Shown here: positions 1 to 8,363 of the stretch, piece after piece
Layout: every line of letters starts with the position of its first letter
Numbering within the stretch: position 1 is the stretch's first letter
Assembly: GCA_021779635.1 (NCBI GenBank)
Contig: JAJYAH010000002.1
Location: 1-47,798, forward strand
DNA: 47,798 nucleotides
Direction: 5' to 3'
Source of the DNA: Pseudomonadota bacterium
GTDB lineage: Bacteria; Pseudomonadota; Alphaproteobacteria; Rhizobiales; Xanthobacteraceae
Made by a program: the position numbers and the translations under genes
Notes under the pieces: generated by a model
Databases searched by the model: none
Seen by the model: only the letters and a program-made list of their open reading frames with translations
What the model was told of the DNA's origin: nothing

Positions 1-185
1 AGACGCTGCCCGGCGCGAGCTTCGTCGTCAACGGCGCGGCGCAAGCCCCCGACTCCGCGCTTGTCACCGCTTCGGTGGAAAAGAAATGGCTCAACGGCTG
101 GTCGGCGGCAGCCACCTTCGAGGGCGAGTTTTCCGACGTCACGTCGAGCTACGCCGGCAAGGGCGTGGTGCGCTACACATGGTAA
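1..185 (+). CDS. Autotransporter, C-terminal end (cut by window edge)
   Basis: The frame is open from the left edge to a TAA at 183-185, giving the last 60 residues of a protein. It ends in alternating aromatic/hydrophobic residues (VVRYTW), as the last strand of an outer-membrane autotransporter beta-barrel does. The stretch AATFEGEFSDVT, then SYAGKG, is nearly identical to the end of the minus-strand autotransporter remnant at 7032-8192, and 33 bases are identical (111-143 against 7074-7106). The passenger and most of the barrel lie outside the window, so it cannot be told whether this copy is intact. The terminal strand itself shows no lesion. Autotransporter barrels sit in the outer membrane and display or release the passenger. 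Confidence 0.75.
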   Translation, partial: TLPGASFVVNGAAQAPDSALVTASVEKKWLNGWSAAATFEGEFSDVTSSYAGKGVVRYTW

Positions 186-275
186 CGCCCAAGGCCCGGA
201 ATGGTCGACCGGGCGCCTTAAAAATCGGGTTGTGGTGCTAACGCCTGGAACACGCCGAGCACGATGAAGTCTGGT

Positions 276-361
276 TGGTGGGGGAAGAAGGACTCGAACC
301 TTCGAAGTCATAAGACGGCTGATTTACAGTCAGCTCCCTTTGCCACTCGGGACACTCCCCC
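276..361 (-). tRNA. tRNA-Tyr (GTA)
   Basis: Read on the minus strand this folds as a long-variable-arm tRNA. The acceptor GGGGGAG (361-355) pairs with TTCCCCC, followed by discriminator A and an encoded CCA (276-278). The anticodon stem-loop CTGACTGTAAATCAG carries GTA, which means tyrosine. The T arm GGTTCGAGTCC is present. The extended variable region fits a class II tRNA-Tyr. It is transcribed away from rlmB. Confidence 0.97.
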
Positions 362-560
362 GCTCAACAGCATCGGAACCCCTCCGCCGAAATGGCGGCA
401 ATAAGGCCATGGATGACGTTAAAACCGGTCGCCGATGGCGAGCTCCCGGTTGGCGCGTTTATGGGGGAAGGGCGATGGCAAAGTCAACCAATGGGGCTGT
501 TAATACGGCTCCTTCAGGCCCGAAATTGCCATTATCCGGAACCCGTGAGACAAGCCTGTG

Positions 561-1388
561 ATGAGCGATCGCGATCGAAGACCGCCATTTCAGCGCGGCG
601 GCGGCAAAGGCCCGGACAAGCGCCGCGAATCCGGCCGCCGGACGCCTTGGGGCGACCGCGATCCGGGCTCGGACGGGCCGGTCGTCCTGTATGGCTGGCA
701 CACGGTAGCGGCGGCGCTGGCCAATCCGCAGCGCCGGATTCGCAAGCTGTGGCTCTCCGAAAATGCGGCCCGCCGCCTGGCCGACGACCATATCGACACC
801 CGCGTGACCCCGGAAATCGTCCGCCCGAGCCTGATCGACCAGCGGCTCGGTCCGGACGCCGTGCATCAGGGACTGCTGGCCGAGGCCGATCCCCTGCCCT
901 CGCCGGATATCGATACGCTGCCGCTTGAGGGCATCGTGCTGGTGCTCGACCAGATCACCGATCCACACAATGTCGGCGCGATCCTGCGCTCGGCGGCGGC
1001 GTTCGCGGTCAAGGCGATCGTCACCACGGCGCGGCACAGCCCCGAAGCGACCGGCGTGCTGGCGAAATCCGCTTCCGGCGCGCTGGAGCTGGTGCCGATC
1101 GTGTCGGTGCAAAATCTGGCGCGCGCGCTCACCGAATTGAACGACCAGGGTTTCATGACCGTCGGTCTCGACAGCCAGGGAACTGAGGATCTCGGCGCGG
1201 TGAAGCTGCGGCAACCGCTGGCGCTGGTGCTCGGCGCCGAAGGCAAGGGCCTGCGCCAGCTGACGCGCGAGACCTGCAGCGTAGTCGCGCGGCTCGACAT
1301 GCCCGGCGAGATCAAGAGCCTCAACGTCTCGAACGCCGCGGTGCTGGCGCTTTATATCGGCGCCAGCCGGCTCGGCCTGATGGGCTGA
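561..1388 (+). CDS. rlmB: 23S rRNA 2'-O-ribose methyltransferase RlmB (TrmH/SpoU family)
   Basis: The 275-residue protein has an Arg/Gly-rich basic N-terminal tail (1-40), the substrate-binding domain starting at LYGWHTVAAAL (43-53), and a SpoU methyltransferase domain. The three family motifs are visible: DPHNVGAILR (134-143), LVLGAEGKGLR (222-232) and IKSLNVSNA (251-259). These form the trefoil knot that binds S-adenosylmethionine. RlmB methylates G2251 (E. coli numbering) in the 23S rRNA peptidyl-transferase loop. A GTG codon directly precedes the ATG chosen as start, and no strong ribosome binding site decides between them. TrmH-family tRNA methyltransferases are the main alternative, but the extra N-terminal domain favours RlmB. 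Confidence 0.9.
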   Translation: MSDRDRRPPFQRGGGKGPDKRRESGRRTPWGDRDPGSDGPVVLYGWHTVAAALANPQRRIRKLWLSENAARRLADDHIDTRVTPEIVRPSLIDQRLGPDAVHQGLLAEADPLPSPDIDTLPLEGIVLVLDQITDPHNVGAILRSAAAFAVKAIVTTARHSPEATGVLAKSASGALELVPIVSVQNLARALTELNDQGFMTVGLDSQGTEDLGAVKLRQPLALVLGAEGKGLRQLTRETCSVVARLDMPGEIKSLNVSNAAVLALYIGASRLGLMG

Positions 1389-1390
1389 AC

Positions 1391-1424
1391 GGAAAAACGC
1401 CCGCTCGCGGGCTGCGAACGGGCG
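1391..1424 (-). terminator. Rho-independent terminator of the Tyr/His-rich gene
   Basis: A strong hairpin has arms CGCCCG and TCGC (left) and GCGA and CGGGCG (right), with one mismatch, at 1398-1424. On the minus strand it is followed by TTTTT (1397-1393). It ends the 1451-1855 transcript and may also stop readthrough from rlmB, although the plus-strand side lacks a clean T tract. Confidence 0.75.
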
Positions 1425-1450
1425 CCGAAATTTTCCCTCAAATATGGCGA

Positions 1451-1855
1451 TCAGTAATAGCGGCGCAGCGTGTGCTCGTGATATCCGTAGAAGCCGTGAT
1501 GCGCGTGCCAGTGATGGAAGTGCGCATGGCCGTGATAACCGTAGTAATACGGGTGGTGGCGATAGGCGTGCCAGCCGTACACTGTGCCTTCCCGGTAGGT
1601 CGGATAGGGCGCGAAGTTGCCGGGACCGGTATAGGTCGGACCCTGATCGGCGTAGTAGTATTGCTGCACCGGATCGGGCAGCCGCTCATAGGCCCAGCCG
1701 CCGCAGCCGGTGTAGCAGCCGGAATAAACGGGGGTTGCGACGTAGCTTTGCGCGCACGGGCTGACATAGCCGACATCGTAGCCGCATGCCATCGCGGGCG
1801 CACTCGCGGCCATTACCGCGATGGCCGCTAGCAATCCTGAAATCGTCTGACGCAT
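1451..1855 (-). CDS. Small exported Tyr/His/Gly-rich protein, unknown function
   Basis: The 134-residue protein starts with a clear signal peptide (1-23, cleavage after APAMA). The next residue is Cys, so lipidation is possible, but the lipobox is poor. The mature part has seven Cys and Tyr clusters in its first half, then a very His/Tyr/Gly-rich tail of repeated YHG, HHW and FYGYH units that could bind metal. The ribosome binding site AGGAGAG precedes the ATG at 1855. I do not recognise a named family. Similar short exported His/Tyr-rich proteins are common in rhizobia. A terminator follows at once, so it is monocistronic. Confidence 0.75.
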   Translation of the reverse strand: MRQTISGLLAAIAVMAASAPAMACGYDVGYVSPCAQSYVATPVYSGCYTGCGGWAYERLPDPVQQYYYADQGPTYTGPGNFAPYPTYREGTVYGWHAYRHHPYYYGYHGHAHFHHWHAHHGFYGYHEHTLRRYY

Positions 1856-1913
1856 TACTCTCTCCTGTCAATCTGTTTCTTGTTGGTGTGGACTTAGTGG
1901 CGAAGGCCTTTCA

Positions 1914-2411
1914 TCAGGGAACCCTTTGCCCTCTTCGCTGCCCCCGGTTTTGCGGCTGGTTGGTTTGCTCCCGCGGCATGCCCATGTTGCCGTTCTGCGG
2001 TGCGACGATCACCGGCGGCGGATAAAGCGGCACCTCGGGTTGCGCCAGTGGCGGAGCGGACTGTGCGGACCATGATCGGTCGTAGCTTGGTGCGGGCTTC
2101 GGCAGCTTGCGGTTGGCCGGAGGCTCGATTTCAAGACGGCCGTAGCCCGGCACGTGGCCCAAACTGGGATAGTAGTGACCGACGCTGGGCTCGACATCGA
2201 CATCGACGTAGCGGCCGCCATACACCGTTGGCTGCATATGCACACCCTTGCCGAGGCCGAAGTCGCCTTCGACGACGGCATAGGACGCATCGACGCCGTT
2301 GATGATGATAGGCACGCCAGGGCGACCGGGGATCACGAGATCGAAGCCCTCCCCGGCCAGAGCCGGCAGCGCGGTTCCGATCAAAAGTGCCAGTGCAAGT
2401 CCAGCGCGCAT
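1914..2411 (-). CDS. Exported Pro-rich protein, unknown function
   Basis: The frame is open from 2462, but the start is placed at 2411 because this ATG begins a textbook signal peptide (MRAGLALALLIGTALPALA, cleavage before GEGFD). The mature part is about 146 residues. It has a conserved-looking block (PGRPGVPIIINGVDASYAVV, then YGGRYVDVDVEP), followed by a Pro/Gln-rich, probably disordered tail ending in a basic QNRGQRRGQRVP. No catalytic motif is visible. The gene follows the same strand as the neighbouring small exported protein genes, but the spaces between them make separate promoters likely. The function is unknown. Confidence 0.7.
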   Translation of the reverse strand: MRAGLALALLIGTALPALAGEGFDLVIPGRPGVPIIINGVDASYAVVEGDFGLGKGVHMQPTVYGGRYVDVDVEPSVGHYYPSLGHVPGYGRLEIEPPANRKLPKPAPSYDRSWSAQSAPPLAQPEVPLYPPPVIVAPQNGNMGMPREQTNQPQNRGQRRGQRVP

Positions 2412-2654
2412 CGTTTCAAGTCCCGAGTTCTGGCGGCAACCTAACCGAACGTGGGGCGCCAAGGGTTAAAGCCGCGGCCCAAACTTCCGGTAAGCCTAAC
2501 GCGGAAGCATGGCTGCTCGCTCAATTGCAAAGCATCGCGATATCGAAATGTTAACGTCGCGACGCACGAGCGATCGTGACACAAAACCGTTGCGTAATTC
2601 TTCATCGCGCCGGCCGCCAGGACGGTGACGCCGGGCCGCAGGACGCTTTTTGAA

Positions 2655-2948
2655 TCACCGACCGGTGCAGGCTCGCAAATACCGCGTGCGTGCATCCCGT
2701 TCGGCGCCGGCTGCGCCATAGTCAGCGCCAAGGCACCACTCGTAATGAACCGGAAAATCCGCTGACCAGCGGGCGCCCTGCAGGCCACCTCCGCAGCGAG
2801 GGTTGGATAATGCTCCGCGCACCTGGTTGAGGGCGGCCTGGGCGTAATGTCGGCAGAAGCCCGGATCCGCGGCGTTAGCGGCGGTCAGTCCGGACATCAG
2901 AAATGCTGATAAGAAACACGCAGCAATTACCGGCAGCCTGTTCGCCAT
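2655..2948 (-). CDS. Small exported Cys-containing protein, unknown function
   Basis: The 97-residue protein starts at 2948, where AGGGGGAAG lies just upstream of ATG. It has a signal peptide (MANRLPVIAACFLSAFLMSG, cleavage near ANA). The mature part carries four Cys in the pattern FCRHYA, then PRCGGG, YEWCLG and LRACTG, which could form two disulfides in the periplasm. The blocks YAQAALNQVR and CGGGLQGARW recur in many small Bradyrhizobium-type exported proteins, as I recall. The longer open frame upstream of the signal peptide looks non-coding. No biochemical function is known to me. Confidence 0.7.
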   Translation of the reverse strand: MANRLPVIAACFLSAFLMSGLTAANAADPGFCRHYAQAALNQVRGALSNPRCGGGLQGARWSADFPVHYEWCLGADYGAAGAERDARTRYLRACTGR

Positions 2949-3543
2949 GTCGCTTCCCCCTGGAACACCGTGATTCCCCGGCCAAAATGTAACATCGTCG
3001 ACAGCGGCCACCAAGCACGGCAGGCATCCCCGGCGGGGCGCCGATTTTCCCTCCCCCTCGGACTCCGTTCTGCATCTGCGAGAGGGTTTCGCACTGCACC
3101 CTGAAGGCGCGTTGGTCTCCCAGTCTTTTTCTTTGTGTGCGGCAACGGCGGTCCCGGCGACGATCTCGCGGCCGGTAATTGTTTCCGAATTGTGAAACCG
3201 GTCCCGATCACCGACAAAAGAGCGTCGCATGCGCCGTCGCCGGGAGCGTCGTATGCGGCCAAACGAGACGGACGCTCTCAGATGCGCCAACACGATTGCG
3301 CATCAGTGTGGACAGCTCTGCCCCGCACGCATGATACCGCGTGCGCCGCAAGATGGACGCAGGGCGCGGCGATGCTATAAGTTGTCCACGGGCCCCTGAG
3401 CGCGGTACGGACGCGCATCGCAGACTAATCCCCAGCACAACGCCGCACACATCCTTCCTAGGTGCGGCACGTTCGTCCTTGCCACACAGATGCTCGTGTA
3501 CGCTTTTTTCAAGCCCGATAAATACGGGCGCAAAGGAGGAAAC
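2949..3543. other. Intergenic region upstream of the SMP-30-like gene
   Basis: Frames on both strands here have no recognisable protein features. The right end holds the leader of the 3544 gene, with the strong ribosome binding site AAAGGAGGA at 3532-3540. I see no repeat, RNA gene or remnant of a known gene in the rest. Confidence 0.5.
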
Positions 3544-4641
3544 ATGGACAGACGCGCATTTCTGGCAACTTCCGCCGCAGCCGGTGCAATGCTGGCAACA
3601 GCGAAAGGTGCAATCGCCGAAACCGAAGGTCCCGCCGGCAACACCAGCGTCCCGCTGCATCCGACCGGCGAAGGCCGGCTTCCGCTCGGGCCGTTGCCCA
3701 ACACCCGCTATCCGGACGAGCACATCGAAGTCATCGATAAAAAGCGTTTCAAGGGCAGCCCCGGCACTGGCGCGGTCGAGCGGGTCGCGACCGGCTTTCG
3801 CTGGGCCGAAGGTCCGGCCTATTTCGCGGCAGGCCGCTATCTGATCTTCAGCGACATTCCGAACAACCGGATGATGCGCCTGCTCGAGGACGACAATCAC
3901 CTCAGCGTCTTCCGCACGCCTTCGTACAACTCCAACGGCAACACCGTCGATCGGGAAGGCCGGCTGGTTAGTTGCGAACATGGCGGTCGGCGCGTGGTGC
4001 GCACCGAACATGACGGCACCATTACCGTGGTTGCCGATCGCTACAACGGCAAGCGGATCAATTCGCCCAACGACGTCGTAGTCGCTTCCAACGGATCGAT
4101 CTGGTTCACCGATCCGACCTATGGCAGCGGCGGCAACTATGAAGGGCTGAAGGCCGAACCCGAACAGGACAAGCACGGCGTCTATCGCGTCGATCCGCAG
4201 AGCGGCGCCGTCACAATGGTGGTCGACGATTTCGTGCAACCAAATGGTCTCTGCTTCTCGCCGGACGAAAAGAAACTGTACATCATCGACAGCGGCATCA
4301 CCCATGGCGGTCCCGCCCACATCCGCTCGTTCGACGTCGATATCGCCACCGGCAAGGCGACCAACAGCAAGGTGTTCGCCGAGGGCTTTGCTCCCGGACT
4401 GACCGATGGTGTCCGCTGCGACGTTGAGGGCAACGTCTGGTGCAGCATGGGTTGGGCCGATCCGAAGGAAGACGGCGTTCGCTGCTATCACTCCGGCGGC
4501 GATCTGCTCGGCAAGATCCATTTGCCGGAAACCTGCGCCAACCTGACCTTCGGTGGAATGATGCGCAACCGATTGTACATGTGCGGGAGCACCTCGATCT
4601 ACGCATGCTATGTCAGCACTCAGGGTGCATTGAGGCCCTGA
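3544..4641 (+). CDS. Exported SMP-30/gluconolactonase/LRE-family protein
   Basis: The 365-residue protein has a Tat-like signal (MDRRAFLATSAAAGAM, twin Arg at 3-4) followed by a six-bladed SMP-30/gluconolactonase-like propeller. Family landmarks are WAEGPAYF (a metal-ligand Glu region), INSPNDVVV (Asn), WFTDPTYG (Asp) and PNGLCFSPD. Members are metal-dependent lactonases that open sugar or other lactones; the real substrate is unknown. The start follows a strong AAAGGAGGAAAC site. The frame extends upstream to 3490, but that stretch looks non-coding. The gene stands alone with its own terminator. Periplasmic location is inferred from the signal. Confidence 0.85.
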   Translation: MDRRAFLATSAAAGAMLATAKGAIAETEGPAGNTSVPLHPTGEGRLPLGPLPNTRYPDEHIEVIDKKRFKGSPGTGAVERVATGFRWAEGPAYFAAGRYLIFSDIPNNRMMRLLEDDNHLSVFRTPSYNSNGNTVDREGRLVSCEHGGRRVVRTEHDGTITVVADRYNGKRINSPNDVVVASNGSIWFTDPTYGSGGNYEGLKAEPEQDKHGVYRVDPQSGAVTMVVDDFVQPNGLCFSPDEKKLYIIDSGITHGGPAHIRSFDVDIATGKATNSKVFAEGFAPGLTDGVRCDVEGNVWCSMGWADPKEDGVRCYHSGGDLLGKIHLPETCANLTFGGMMRNRLYMCGSTSIYACYVSTQGALRP

Positions 4642-4657
4642 TCCAGACCAACCGCGA

Positions 4658-4691
4658 CGGCCCCGGCGCACGCGCCGGGGCCGTTTGTTTT
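4658..4691 (+). terminator. Rho-independent terminator of the SMP-30-like gene
   Basis: A perfect 12-base inverted repeat (CGGCCCCGGCGC at 4658-4669, its complement at 4672-4683) is followed by TTTGTTTT (4684-4691), 17 bases after the stop codon. Confidence 0.92.
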
Positions 4692-4800
4692 GGGCGCATC
4701 TCACAACAATCCCGCACCGGCACAGCGATCGGTGCGCGTTGACGCATGAAATCGCTTCATGGTTCGGTAGGCTCATCGGATAAGGAATTAAGGAGAAACG

Positions 4801-5193
4801 ACGAAGAAGTAGGCAGGTTTGATCGCGCTCATTGCGCTGGGGTTGACATTTTCGGCCGCCGCGCAGGCGCAGACCACCAGGCGAACCGAACTGACCAAGG
4901 GCGATTTGACCGGAACGAACATGGAAATCGTGGTCGAAACCATTGAAGCGGCTCCGGGCACTTCGGCGATCCTGCACACCCATGCCGGCGAAGAAGCCGT
5001 TTACGTCCTCAGCGGCGCCACCGCCGTCACGCCTGACGGCAAGCCGATCGTATTCGAGGCTGGCACTGCCAAGATCAATGTTCGTGACGTTCCGCACGGC
5101 GCATTCACGGTTACCGGCGACAAAACCCTCAAGCTTCTCACCGTCCATATCGTCGACAAGGGGAAGCCATTGTATATTCCGGCGAAACCCTAG
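4801..5193 (+). pseudogene. Exported cupin-domain protein with lost start codon and early stop
   Basis: From 4819 the frame encodes a 124-residue cupin: HTHAGEEAVYVLSG carries the metal-ligand His-x-His and Glu, and NVRDVPHGAF the second motif. Its N-terminus (LIALIALGLTFSAAAQAQ) is a signal-peptide core with no basic n-region. Reading upstream in the same frame gives ACG AAG AAG TAG GCA GGT. A perfect site, AAGGAG (4790-4795), is correctly spaced for a start at 4801. An ancestral ATG AAG AAG xxG GCA GGT would give MKK-x-AG and complete the signal. So the start seems mutated to ACG and codon 4 to TAG. Weak initiation from TTG 4819 remains possible, but it has no properly spaced binding site. 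A sequencing error is the alternative. Confidence 0.65.
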
Positions 5194-5319
5194 CGGCCGA
5201 TCGGGAAAGCCGCCGGGACCATCGGGCCAAAAGGGCATATCGATCGGGTCAATTGAGCGCCAAGGTTGCCAAAACGTTCGTCGATTGATAACGACAGCGC
5301 GTTGAAACTTCGATCAAAC

Positions 5320-5394
5320 GCCGGTTTAGCTCAGCGGTAGAGCAGCGGTTTTGTAAACCGAAGGTCGGGAGTTCAATCCTCTCAACCGGCACCA
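5320..5394 (+). tRNA. tRNA-Thr (TGT)
   Basis: This is a cloverleaf of 75 bases including the encoded CCA. The acceptor GCCGGTT pairs with AACCGGC, the D stem is GCTC/GAGC, the anticodon loop TTTGTAA holds TGT (threonine, ACA codons), and the T arm is GGGAG-TTCAATC-CTCTC with one G-T pair. Degraded coding sequence begins about 160 bases downstream, but I found no repeat of its 3' end that would mark an integration site. Confidence 0.96.
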
Positions 5395-5553
5395 GCAATT
5401 TGGCGGACATCTCACGGCGGTAGGGTTGCCTCAGCCAAAAAGGCCGGCATTCCAGAGAACGAGATTTTTCCGACCGCCTTTCCCGATCCCGTGCGATTTA
5501 TGGCTGCCACCATTGGCGAAACAAATGACGACGCTCCATGATGAGGCCGCTGC

Positions 5554-6240
5554 ATGTTGAAGCAGTTCGGTCACGAGGTCTGGATCGCGGATGGACCCGA
5601 CGTCGTCATATTCGGATTTCATTATCCACGCGGATGGCCGTGATTAGGTTGTCAGACGGGTGTCTCTTCGTCTGGTCGCCGATACAGCTCACCGATATTC
5701 TGCGGGCTGAGGTGGATAGCCTCGGGTCAAGTGCAGCACATTATTGCTCCCAATTCACTTCACCACCTGTTTCTTCTGGAGTGGAAGAGCGCCTATCCGG
5801 GAGCCAAGGTCTACGCCCCGCCAGGATTGCGAAAGAAGCGCAAGGACATTGTCTTCGATGCCGATCTCGGAGATGCGCCAAGCCCGGATTGGGCCGGCGA
5901 GATCGATCAGGTCCTCATGCAGGGCAATCTTATCACGACGGAGCTGGTATTCTTCCATGGCAGCAGCGGCGCCGTTCTCTTTACCGATCTGATCCAGCAG
6001 CTTCCCGTGAGCTTGTTCCCCGGCTAGAGAGCGCTGGTGGCGAAACTGAACCTTATGGTGGGCCCCGAACCGTCGGTGCCGCGCAAGTTTCGTGTCGCCT
6101 TCGCCAACCGCCGCGCCGGGCGTGACTCTCTGCAACGCATTTTCGCATGGCCCACCGCGAAGGTGCTGATGGCCCACGGCACACACCTGTCGAAACGGAT
6201 GCCCAAGCCTGCGCCGAGCGTTTGGATGGCTGGCCGCATG
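5554..6240 (+). pseudogene. DUF4336-type protein, broken by frameshifts and a nonsense codon
   Basis: Joining three frames gives one coherent protein: MLKQFGHEVWIADGPDVVIF, then MAVIRLSDGCLFVWSPIQLT, then HIIAPNSLHHLFLLEWKSAY and onward to a conserved end with PEPSVPRKFRVAF and VLMAHGT. I recognise this as DUF4336, a family related to metallo-beta-lactamase folds. Lesions: a frameshift near 5620-5632, a second near 5725-5735, TAG at 6025-6027 where Trp fits (FPG-W-RALVAKL), and a two-base slip in a CACACA run near 6180-6188. Four independent lesions make sequencing error unlikely. The end is approximate. A second copy of its 3' part lies at 6943-7019. Confidence 0.8.
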
Positions 6241-6522
6241 ATTGCGCTGGTTCGGCGTCGCAAGAAGCAACGCGAATTGGAGAGGTCCTCGCCTCGACAT
6301 GCTCGAGTAGCGCGTCTCCAACGGACGGAGTTTTCGCTGAACCTTGGCATTGGTCTTGCATCGACACTCTCCGAAGGCAGCCTTGCGTTTTCAAGGGTGC
6401 CCTGAGCTGGCAGCGCGAGTGGTCAGCTTTCCGGATACCGGGGCCCGGTCGACCGGGAGCGTATTTCGAGCGGGTGGAGTCGGTTTGAGTTTTCTGCCGC
6501 CGTAGGAGCTGAAAGGAAATAG

Positions 6523-6894
6523 ATGGCTACGTGGACAAGATCCTGCGCCGCCTTTGCCGTCACCTTGCTGGCCTTTCAGCCGGCGCATGCTCGCGATCCT
6601 GACGGACGCTTTGCAAACTCGCCGCTCAAGCCATGGTTTGAAAGGCTTTCGAGCGGCAAGGGTCCGTGTTGCTCCGATGCTGACGGCAGTGTCGTGCTGG
6701 ACACGGATTGGGAGACCAAGGACGGTCACTATCGCGTTCGCATTAAGAACAAATGGTGGGACGTGCCCGCCGAGGCAGTGATCACTGAACCGAACAGGTT
6801 TGGTAGAACGATGGTTTGGCCTGTTTATTACTGGAACAGGGATGCTCTTGATCGCGTAGAGATTCGATGCTTCATGCCGGGCGCCATGACCTGA
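6523..6894 (+). CDS. Small exported protein, unknown function
   Basis: The 123-residue protein has a signal peptide (1-23, cleavage after AHA) and the start is supported by AAAGGAAATAG before ATG. The mature part has a CCSDADGSVV motif with paired Cys, a Trp-rich stretch KNKWWDVPAEAVI, and a C-terminal Cys (IRCFMPG). Short exported proteins with a CCS-D motif and a WW-V-PxxAV block occur widely in alphaproteobacteria, as I recall, but I know no function. It looks intact although it lies between two DUF4336 remnants and next to a broken autotransporter, so it is either a survivor of the decayed patch or a later arrival. Confidence 0.72.
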   Translation: MATWTRSCAAFAVTLLAFQPAHARDPDGRFANSPLKPWFERLSSGKGPCCSDADGSVVLDTDWETKDGHYRVRIKNKWWDVPAEAVITEPNRFGRTMVWPVYYWNRDALDRVEIRCFMPGAMT

Positions 6895-6942
6895 CAACTC
6901 CAGTTGCCCGGATTTCAGTCCCCGCATTTGCTCACTTAGCTG

Positions 6943-7019
6943 ATCCTTGCGCCGCGCGTGACTCCTGGAACGCATTTTCGCGTGCCCCGCAAAGAAGGTG
7001 TCGATGGCTCATGGCACAT
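6943..7019 (+). pseudogene. Fragment of a second DUF4336 gene (3' part)
   Basis: The DNA resembles 6111-6184: both contain CGTGACTC, AACGCATTTTCGC, then AAGGTG and GATGGC-CA-GGCACA. Restoring two single-base losses gives RDSLERIFAWPAKKVSMAHGT, the family's C-terminal block. Only this tail remains, and it stops 12 bases before the stop codon of the minus-strand autotransporter remnant. It is either a tandem paralogue or part of a local duplication. Confidence 0.6.
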
Positions 7020-7031
7020 ACAGCTATTTGC

Positions 7032-8192
7032 CTACCAGGCATACCGAACGGTGCCCTTCCCGGCATAGCTGCGCGTGACGTCGGAAAACTCGCCCTCGAA
7101 GGTGGCCGCGAGCGGGAGAACGCGTTGGTATCGAAGCGTCAGGCCGCCATATACCAACGGGATGCCGCCATTGCTGTTGAAGTAGTTGATCAGCGCGTTG
7201 CCGACATTGGACTGGTTGCGGCCAAGGCCGCTGGTCGGCGGCGCGATGAACAGCAGCGCCAGATCGAGATAGGCATGGCCGGCGTCGTAGCTCAGGCTGG
7301 TCTTGAAGCCCGACGGCAGATTGGTGTTGACCGTGGCGCCAAAGGTGCCGCCCACGCTCACTGCGGTCAGGATCGTGTACTGTTTGGCGACATAGCTGCC
7401 ACTGGCATAGGCCGCCTTGACCGTCGCACCGCCCAGCGTCGCGGTGCCCTTTACATCGGCGAACGACGAGGTCGATGGATTGATCTGAAGCAGATAGATC
7501 GCGCCCGAGGCGAGCGCGAGGCTGCCGTTGACGGTGGCCGACGATCCCGGCGCACCACTGCCCGGTGCCAAGGTGCCGCCGCTGCCGACCGAGAGGTTGG
7601 CGAGCGAGCCGTTGCCGGTCAGCGTGCCGCCGCTGACGGTCGTTGCGCCGACGATAGAGCCGGTGTTGTCGGTCACGCCTGCGGTTTTGACGAGACCGCC
7701 GCTCAGCGTTCCCGCATTGTTGGTCTTGCCGCTGCTGGTCAAGAGACCCGACACGGTTGCGCCGGCACTGTTGTTGAAGATGCCGGCGTTGCTGACCGTT
7801 CCGGTCCAGGTCAGTTGGTTGGTGATGGTTCCGGTGTTGGAAACGATATTGCCGGTCCATGTCCCGCTGTTGGTGATGCTGCCGGTGCTGGTCGCGACAT
7901 TGGCGGCATAAGTGCCGCCATTGCTGACGGTACCGGCATTGTTGGGATCATCGCTCACGCTGCCGCCGATGGCGACCGTGATGGTGCCGCCGGCACTGTT
8001 GGTGATGCCGCCGACGGTGGCGATAAGCTGCCCGCCGCTCGCGACGGTGATCGCGCCGCTGTTGGTGAGCGATCCCTGCAGCGTCTACGTTCCGGTGGCA
8101 CCAACCGCCAGGGTCGCGCCATTGGCATTGCCGAAGGTCGAATCGCTGGTCACGGCGCCGCCGACATTGAACGTGCCGCCGGCGTTGTTGGG
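7032..8192 (-). pseudogene. Autotransporter remnant: nonsense codon and barrel deletion
   Basis: The minus strand encodes a passenger rich in TNSG, NAGT and TLTGNGS repeats of beta-helical type, then the linker NQSNVGNALINYFNSNGGIP that usually precedes a 250-300 residue barrel. Here GGIPLVYGGL is followed almost at once by the last strands (AATFEGEFSDVTRSYAGKG, ending VRYAW), so nearly the whole barrel is missing. The same frame continues upstream of 7958 to about 8192 as good passenger sequence, but with a TAG at about 8088 where Tyr would fit (GT-Y-TLQGSLTNSG). Beyond 8192 the similarity to passenger repeats stops abruptly at TTAACCC. The 5' part of the gene is absent. The 3' end is an inverted near-copy of 1-185. 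Confidence 0.8.
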
Positions 8193-8363
8193 TTAACCCG
8201 CCGAAACAAAACGGCGATGGAAAGCCGCGCGACAAGGTTCGGCTCGAATCTGGGTGAGCTTGACGCCGCGGGAAATGCGGCCCGGTCTGCCGGTAGCCGG
8301 AAGCATCGATCGGCATTAGTAACGCCGGGGTTGCGCCGGCGCCGCCGATCGGTCAAAGCGATC

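Noticed and set aside
186..275. Hairpin AAGGC-CCGG/CCGG-GCGCCTT after the autotransporter stop as a terminator
   Set aside because: The stem has a bulge and is followed by AAAAA, not T residues, on the relevant strand, so the evidence is too weak to list.
3208..5238. A 676-codon open frame on the minus strand
   Set aside because: It is the antisense shadow of the SMP-30-like and cupin genes; its translation has no domain or consistent composition, and its start lacks a ribosome binding site.
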